From Aquabacter sp. L1I39 (GTDB lineage Bacteria > Pseudomonadota > Alphaproteobacteria > Rhizobiales > Xanthobacteraceae), in assembly GCF_017742835.1 (NCBI RefSeq), contig NZ_CP072392.1, positions 4,735,597-4,799,596 on the forward strand: a stretch of 64,000 nucleotides of DNA, written 5' to 3'. Positions within the stretch are counted from its first letter, which is position 1; every line of letters begins with the position of its first letter. Below are positions 17,844-26,800 of this stretch, one piece after another. A program made the translations under genes and the position numbers. Below the pieces are notes generated by a model. The model was not told the DNA's origin and made no database searches. It saw only the letters and a program-made list of their open reading frames with translations.

Positions 17844-17865
17844 CGGGGACCCCAAGGTCCCCGCC

Positions 17866-20800
17866 TCAGAAGTGGATGGCAAAGCGCGCCATGCCCAACT
17901 GCGAGGAATAGTTGGCTCCGGCGCTCAGGCTGTATTCCAGCTTCAGCTCCAGATTCTGCTTGGTGAGCGCCTGGAGGCCCAGGTCGAAATTGCCGAGCAC
18001 GCTCGGCAGCGGCGTGGTGGTGGTGAAGGGCAGCGTGCCGGCGGGGGCGGACAGGAAGCTCGACGTGCCGGTCCAGCCATCGCTTGTGGCGAAGGACGCG
18101 CCGAGCGTCATGTAGGGCCGCAGCACGGTGCCGTCGGAGAGGTCGATACGGCCACCGAACTCCACCGCCGGCGTCACCACGAACGTGGTCTGGCTTGCCC
18201 CGTTCACCTGCAGCTCGGCCCCGGTGAAGCCCTGCTCGCTATAGCCGGGGGCGTTCACATGGATGAGGTCGAGATCCACCATGGGCCGCGCATACCAATT
18301 GGCAAAGGCGAACTCATAGGCGGCGCGTAGGCGCCCGGTGGCATTCATCACATTGGCGTTGCTGGTGGGCGCGCCGCCCAGGGTCCAGATGGTGCGGGTG
18401 TTGTCGTAGCTCATCCAGCCCAGATCCACCGCCGCCGCGAACATCCACGGCCCCACCTGCCGCTTCAGCGCAAGGCCCACATCCACCCCGCTGCCGTCCG
18501 AGGACAAGGAGGAATTGGAGCTGGACAGCCAACTCTGCTGGTAGGCCGCCGAGAGGGCGATGAAGGTGTCGGTGGCGATTTCGCTCTGGACGCCCGCCTG
18601 GAAAGTCAGGCTGTCGGCCGTATAGCCGGTCACCTGGTCGGTGGTCGCCTGGGTGGTGCGCCCGGCGATGATCCGCGTCCAGGCGCAGCGGTCCTCCTGC
18701 AGCTGGGTGCTCGTTTCGATGAAGACCGGGCACGACAAGGTGCGGTTCAGGAAGGCCCGGCTGTCATTCAGCCGCAGCGCCGCCCCGGTCTGGAGCAATT
18801 GGGGGGTCAGCTGGCCGAGGGCATATTGATAGGCCGGCAGGTCGGACAGGCCGATCAGTGAGGAGAAGGCATTCGTCATGCCCGAGGAACCGCCCAGGTT
18901 CCACGCCTGCTGCAAGGCCCCGCCCACCGCCGCCTCGTTGGCGCTGAGCGGCAGGCCGAAGGGCACGAAATGGGCGACGGGAGACACCGAGACCGAGGTC
19001 GGCGTCGTGGTCATGTCCCAGCTATAGGCGAAGCCGGAATTGGTGGTGGTGGCGGTGTTGGTGACGGAGGCCGCCTCCAGGATGGTGTAGCTGGTATTGG
19101 GCGCGATGGTGCGCGGGCGCGGATCGATGCGCCCTGACAGCACCGCCGCATCGGTCACGCCCAGCAGATCGTGGGTCAGCGTGCGGGCATCCAAGTCCGC
19201 CTGGTAGATGCCATCGGAGACGAACTGGCCGAGAAGCCCCGTTTTCGCCAGCACGCCGAGGCCGCCGGGATTGACGGTGCCGGAGTTCTGCAGCGCGAGG
19301 GTGGTGCCGGCGGACAGGGTGGTGAGCAGGGTCGCGCCCACGCTCTCCGGCCCCATGCGCACATATTCGCCCGAATTGAAGACGCCCCCCTTCTGCACGA
19401 CGAAGCTGTTGGCGCCCTCACCCAGATCCACGCTGCCGGACAGCACACCGGCCACCGTGATGGCGTCGGAGGCCGCACCACCCTGGATGGCCAGCCCCGA
19501 CAGGCTGGACACGTGCCCGCCCGCCGCGATGGTGACCACATTGTCGAGGCCCCCGGACAGGATGATGGAGGCGATCCCCGTGCCGCCCTGGACGGTGCCG
19601 CCCTTCTCCACGGTCACGGTGATGGTGTTGTTGCCCGAGGCGCCGTAGCTCTGGGCGAAGATGGCGGGCGAGCCGGCGCCGGAGGCGGTGACGAGGCCTG
19701 AGACGTTCACATTGACGGCGCCGCCCGTGCCCGACCCGCCGGCGGTGCCGAAGCCCACATTGACCGCGCTATTCGACGTCCCCGCAAGGCCGCCGCCGCC
19801 GCCGATGGACTGGGCGATGATGGCCGCCGCATTGGCGCCGGTGGTCTGCGCCTTGCCGGACACGTCGACGGTCACCGTGCCGCCATTGCCGGACCCGCCG
19901 CCCGAGCCGGCAATGCCGTCGTCGAGGGAGAAGACTGCGCTCGCCGCGCTGCCGCCGATGCCGCCGCCGCCGCCCACCGACTGGGCGAAGATGGCCGCCG
20001 CACCGGAGCCGGCGGTGACCACGGCGCCCGCCACCGTGGCCGTCACGGCGCCACCATCATTGCCCGTGCCGCCCGAGCCGCCGAAGGCCACCGCGCCGGT
20101 GCCGTCGGAGGCCGCCGCACCCGCAATGCCGCCGCCGCCGCCGATGGATTGCAGCAGGAGGCCGTGGGAATTGGTGCCGCGGGTGGAGACGGTGCCGCTC
20201 TCGCCCACCGTCACCTGGACGTTGCCGCCATAGGCACCCGTGCCGCCCGAGCCGCCCAGCGTCACCGCCGCCGAATGGCTGCCGGACGAATTCGACGTGC
20301 TGGTGGCCGCAACGCCGCCGCCGCCGCCAATGGATTGCGCCAGCACGCCGGCCGACGTGTCGCCGCTGGTGGCTACCAGCCCCTTCACCGTGGCGGTGAC
20401 GGCGCCGCCGGTGCCGCCGGCCCCGCCCGAGCTGCCCAGGGTCAAGGTGGCCGACACCTCGCCCGTGCCCGCATCCGCCCCGACGCTGGAGGCCCGCCCG
20501 CCGCCGCCGCCGATGGATTGCAGGACGATGCCGTTGGCGGCATCGCCCGTGGTGATGATGCGTCCGGACTGGGTGAGCGTCACCCCCTCGCCATTGCCGC
20601 CGGAGCCGCCGGACGCACCCAGCGTGAAGCCCACAGTGATGGTGTTGCTGTCGCCCGACGCCCGGCTGTTGGCCGCTGCCGTCGTGCCGCCGCCGCCGCC
20701 AATGGACTGGAGGAGCAGGCCATCGGAACCCGCGCCGGTGGTCTGGACCAGGGCATTCACGGTCACCGTGACTGAACCGCCGTTGCCGCCGGACCCGCCC

Positions 20801-23800
20801 GAGCCGCCAATGTCGACCGAGAGGCTCGCGGTGCCGCCGCTATCGCCGCTGGACGAGGAGGACAGGCTTGCCTTGCCGCCGCCGCCGCCAATGGACTGGG
20901 CGAGCAGGCCGGCGGAATCGTGGCCGGAGGTGGAGATGATGCTGGACAGGCTGGTGCCGAAATCCACCAGCACCGAGCCGCCATAGCCGCCCGTCCCGCC
21001 GCCGCCGCCCACGGCGGCGGACAGGGAGAAGCTGTTGCCGCCCTTGCCATCCGCGTCCGCCTTGCCGGCGCCGCCCACACCACCGCCGCCGCCCACCGAC
21101 TGGGCCACCACCGCGTCCGCCATGGCGCCGGTGGTGATGATCTGCTGGGCCGAACGGCCATAGACATAGACATTGCCGCCATGGCCGCCGCTGCCGCCGC
21201 CCCCGCCAATGACCGCGCCCAGGGCCACCTGACCGGAGGTGGCATTCTGGGCGCTGCCGGCAAAGCCGCCGCCGCCGCCGATGGACTGGGCGAGGATGGC
21301 GCTGGCGCCGAGACCCGTGGTGGTGATGTCGCCGCTATTGGTGACGGTGACCTTCTCGCCATCACCCCCGCCAGCGCCCGAACCGGCAAGAGAGAGACCG
21401 ATGGCCGCCGTGCCGCCGGTGCCGCTGTCGCCGGTCACGGCCGCGCTGCCGCCGCCCCCGCCGATGGACTGGGCGAGCAGGCCGTGGCCGAAGCTGCCGC
21501 TGGTGGCAAGGTCGCCCGCATTGGTGAGGCTCACCGTGCCGCCATTGCCGGCGGTGCCGCCCGAGCCACCCAGGCTCGCAGAGAGATTGAGCTTGGCCGT
21601 CTTGCCGGAGGCGGTGGAGGTGGTGGCCACCGCATTGCCGCCGCCCCCGCCGATGGATTGCACCACGATGGCGCTCGCATGGTCGCCGTTGGTCTGGACG
21701 GTACCGTAATTGTTGACGGTGGCCGTCCCCCCGCCGCCGCCGGTGCCCCCCGTGCCGCCGATGGACGCGGAAATGTTGGCCGCGTCGCTGCCGCCGGTGG
21801 TGGAGGAACTTGCGCCGCCCTTGCCGCCGCCGCCGCCAATGGACTGCGCCACCAGGCCGTTGGCGCCGACGCCGCTCGTATAGATGGAGAAGGCGGAGCC
21901 TGGCGCGGAGGCGCTGCCATTGGCGATGGTGGCACCACCACCCGCGCCCCCCATGCCGCCCGATCCACCAATCCCCACCGAAACCGCGACACCGCTGCCG
22001 CCGGCGCCGTCCGCCTTGCCGGAGCCCGCGCCCGCCGTGCCGCCGCCCCCGCCGATGGACTGCACCAGCACCGCATCGGCGGCATAGCCGGTGGTGCTGA
22101 TCCGCGCGATGGCGGTGGTGGCCAGGGTGGCGGTCGCCGCCCCGCCATTGGAGGCCGAGCCCCCCGCCCCGCCCACGGCGCCGCCGATGGCGAACTGGGC
22201 GAGGGCCGCATTGTCGGCACTGCCCGCCGTGCCGCCGCCGCCGCCAATGGACTGCACCAGCACGGCGGTGGCGTTCTGGCCCTGGGTGAAGACGCTGCCG
22301 GACAGAGTGGCGGTCGCCGCCTCGCCATCATTGCCGCTGCCGCCGGAGCCGGCGAGCGTGAAGGTGACGCCCACCTTGCCGCCATTGGCCGCCCCGCCTA
22401 CCGCGCTGGAGGCGCCCCCGCCACCGCCGATGGACTGGACGAGCACGCCATAGCTGGAGACGCCCAGCGTCTGGATGCTGGCGCCGGACGTGACGGTGGC
22501 TGCGCCGCCCGTATTGCCCGATCCGCCCGTCCCGCCAATGCCCACCATGACCGAGGCATCCGCCTTGGTGCCGGTCGCCGCCGCATGGGTGGAGAGCGCC
22601 AGCCCGCCGCCCCCGCCGATGGATTGGGCGATGAGGCCGGCCGCGTGGTCGCCCATTGTCAGGATGGTGCCGTCGGTCCAGGTGATCGTCGCCGCCCCGC
22701 CCGTGCCGCCGGTGCCGCCCGAACCGCCCACGCCGAGCGAGATTTCGGCGATGCTGGAGGCCCCCGTATCGGCCGCCGTGGAGGAGGCCGCCGCGCCCTT
22801 GCCGCCGCCGCCGCCGATGGACTGGGCCACCACCCCATTGGCGCCGGTGCCGGAGGTGGAGATGTTCACGCCCTTGGTGGTGGCGCCGCCATTGGTGACA
22901 GTGACCGTGCTGCCAGAGCCGCCCGAGCCGCCGCCGCCGCCCACCGCCACCGCGAGGCTCACCGCCTGGCCGCCGGCGCCGTCCGCCTTGCCGGTGCCCG
23001 TGCCGCCCGTGCCGCCGCCCCCGCCGATGGACTGGGTGAGCACCGCGTCCGCCCCCTGACCCGTGGTGACGAGGCTGCCGAAGCTCGTATTGTTAAAGGC
23101 AACGGTCACGGTGCCGCCATTGCCGCCCGCCCCGCCGGTGCCGCCCATGGCGCCGCCCAGGGCGATCTTGGAGGAGGACGAATTGGTGGCGCTGCCGGCA
23201 TTGCCGCCGCCGCCGCCGATGGACTGGGCGAGCACGCCGGTGCCGTTCTGGCCGCCGGTCTGGAGACTGCCGGTGGAGGTCACGGCGACCGTGCCGCCAT
23301 TGCCGCCCGTGCCGCCACTGCCGGCCAAAGTGAAGGTGATAGCCGCCGACTTGCCGGACCCGGTCGCCGCCGAGGCCCCTACGGACCCGCCTCCCCCGCC
23401 CACGGACTGGGCGAGAATGGCATTGGCGTGATCGCCGGAGACGATGATGGTGCCGGAATTGACGACCGACACTGCCCCGCCCTGCGAGCCCGCGCCCCCC
23501 TCGCCGCCGAGGCTGGCGCCGATGGCATAGCTGCCGCCATCGCCCTTGCTGGTGGACGAGCCGCCCTTGCCGCCACCGCCACCGATGGACTGGGCGAGAA
23601 TGCCGTTGGCGCTGGCGCCTTCGGTGCCGATGCCGGCCGAATTGGTGACCTGGACCGTGCCGCCATAGGAGCCGGACCCGCCCGCCCCGCCCAGTGCCAG
23701 GGTGGCGGAAATGGAATCCTGGCCCTTGCTATGGCTGTCCGCACCCGCCGAGCCCCCGACGCCGCCGCCCCCGCCCACCGACTGGGCAAGGATGCCGTCG

Positions 23801-26800
23801 GAGAGTTCGCCGGCGGTGTGGATGGTGCCGGAGGTGGTCACATAGACAGTGCCGCCCTGCTCGCCACTGCCTGCGGTGAGCGAAATGGCCGCGCCCAGGC
23901 TGATCTTGGAGGTGGTGGCCGAATTGCTGTTGCCGGCAATGCCGCCGCCGCCGCCCACCGACTGGGCGATGAGGGCCGGGGCATCCTTGCCCTTGGTGGA
24001 GAGCGTGCCTTCCGACGTCACGAACACCGCGCCGCCATAACCGCCCGATCCGCCCGACGCGCCGAGCGTTAAGGTCAGCGCCGCCTTGCCGCCGGAGGCC
24101 GAGCCCGCCGCCGTGCCGCCCTTGCCGCCGCCCCCGCCAATGGACTGGGCCACGATGGCGGAGGAATGGTCCCCGGTGGTGGTGATGGAGGGCGCCGCGC
24201 CGGTTCCGGTGGCCACGTTGTTCACCGTCACCGTGCCGCCATAGCCCCCCGATCCGCCGGCGCCGCCCAGCGTCGCGGTCAGCGAGAAGCTGCCATTGGA
24301 ATTGGGCAGGTCCTTGTCGTTCTGCGTCTTGCCCGAGGCCGAGCCGCCCGCGCCGCCACCGCCGCCGATGGACTGGGCGAGGATGCCGTCCGCATCGCCC
24401 CCCGTGGTCGTGATGGTGCCCGAATTGCCCACCACCACCACGCCGCCATGGCCGCCGCCGCCGGCCGTGCCTCCGAGCGCTACGCTCGCATTGACGGTGC
24501 CGTTATAGGAATTGGAGGTGCCGCCCCCCGCCACGCCGCCGCCCCCGCCCACCGACTGGGCGAGGATGCCACGCGCGCTGGCGCCCTCGGTGCGGATGGC
24601 GCCGTAATTGCCAGCCACCACCGCGCCGCCGGAACTGGCCAGCCCGCCCGCGCCGCCCAGGGAGAGGCTCACCGAAACCGAATCGGCCAAGGTCAGCGCA
24701 TCGGCCGAGGAGGCACCAACGCCGCCCGCGCCACCGCCGCCGCCGATGGACTGGACGATCACCGCATCAGCGAAATTGCCGGTGGTGGTCACATGGCCAT
24801 AGGTGAGGACGGCCGCCGTGCCGCCCGCCCCGCCGCCCGCACCCGAGCCGCCGAGCGCCGCGCTCACGGACAGCGAGAAGCCGTTGGAGGCGGAGATGCC
24901 GAGCGCCGAGGCGTCGCCGCCTGCGCCGCCGCCGCCGCCGATGGACTGGACCAGGATGCCGGTCGCGCCCGCGCCCGCGGTGGTGACGGTGCCGGTGCTG
25001 GTCACGCTGGCGCTGCCCGCCTTGCTGCCGCTGCCGCCCGACCCGCCGATGGCCGCCGTGACGGTGACCGAGGCGTCCACCCCCGCGGAGGCCGCCTCGG
25101 CCGCCGAGGAGCCGCCATTGCCGCCGCCGCCGCCGATGGACTGGGCGAGAATGCCGATGGAATCCGTGCCGCCGGTGGTGATGGTTCCAGCATTGCTGAC
25201 GCTCACCGCCTCGCCGGTGCCGCCATTGCCACCGGATCCGCCCACGGACACAGCGGCCGCGCCGAAGACGCCGGCGCTCCTGGAAATGGCCGCGCCACCA
25301 GACCCGCCGCCGCCACCGATGGATTGGGCAAGAACACCCGAGGACCGCGCGCCGGTGGTCACGATCCCCGCCGCATTGACGACGGTGACCGTGCCGGCAT
25401 CGCCACCGGACCCGCCCGTCCCGCCAATGGTGAAGGCGACGCCCTCCAGCGTATTCGCCGTGGCGCTGCCGCCCGCGCCGCCGCCGCCGCCCACCGATTG
25501 GGCGAGGAGCGCGGTGGAGTAGGCGCCGGTGGTCTTGACCGTTACCGTGGTGGCGGTGGCGCCGGAATTGCTCACATAGACGTCGCCGCCTGCCCCGCCC
25601 GTGCCCCCGCCGCCGCCAATGGCCGCGGAGATGCCGACCCCGGCGGAAATCGCGCCGCCGCCACGCCCGCCACCGCCGCCGATGGACTGCGCCACGATGC
25701 CAAGCGCGTTGAGGTTGCCGGTGGTGACGAGATTGGAATTATAGACCTTCACCACCCCCGCATTGCCGCCCGCGGCGCCCTGCCCGCCCAGCGAGACAAT
25801 GCCGCCCGCGCCGCCGCCATTGCCGCCGCCGCCGCCGACGGACTGGACCAGAATGCCGTCCGAATAGGTGCCGCGGGTGGTGAGGGTGCCGGAATTGCGG
25901 ACGAGGGCGAGATCGCTGGTGCCGGTGCCGGATGTGCCGCCGGTCGCAGCCGAGCCGCCCACTGCGATCTGGCCGGTGCCCAGGATCAGGCTGCCGCCGC
26001 CGCCGCCCACCGACTGCACGAGCATGCCATGGGCATAATTGCCATAGGTGTTGACCGCTCCTGAATTGAGCGCCGTGGCGCCGCCCGCATTGCCGCTGGC
26101 CGCGCCATTGCCGCCCATGGACGCGAAGCCGCCGGCCGCATCGCCGCCATTGCCGCCGCCGCCGGCCACCGACTGCACCACGATGCCGATGCCGCCATTG
26201 CCGCGCGTGGTGACGCTGGCCGCCGACTTTACATAGACGTAACCCGAAGACCCGCCCGGCCCCGCATTGCCGCCGGAGGTCGAGACGAAGCCGCCATAGA
26301 CGCTCGCCCCCGCCGCTCCAACGCCGCCGAGGCTCTGGGCCAGAATGCCGTTGGAGGCATAGCCGGAGGCCGAGAGGGTCGCGCCACTGGCGATCTGGAC
26401 ATTGACCACCTTGCCGGAGGCCGCCGACCCGCCTTGCCCGCCCGAGCCGCCCGAGAGATTCCAGGCATTATTGGCAGTGGCGCCGCTACCACCATTGCCG
26501 CCATTGGCCTGCACCAGCACCACCGGCGCGTTGGAGCCTGTGGTGGAAAGCTGGGCGCCGGCCTGCACGGAGAGGCTGGCCACGCCGCTGGTGCCGCCCG
26601 TTCCGCCATTGCCGCCCGTGGCGCTCCATCCGCCGCCGATCCAGGGCTTGGCCACGTAGCCGTCGCCGCCATTGCCGCCATTGGCATAGACGGCCACCGC
26701 CTGGGCATTGGGGCCGCCGGTCGCGGTGATGATTGTGTTCGCGGCGATGGTGACGGTGGCGGTGCCGCCCGTGCCGCCCGTGCCGCCATTGCCACCCCAG

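Noticed and set aside
19780..26190. Direct repeats considered as a CRISPR array
   Set aside because: Repeat units are coding, diverged, of variable length and in frame with a signal peptide and a beta-barrel; no cas genes are present.
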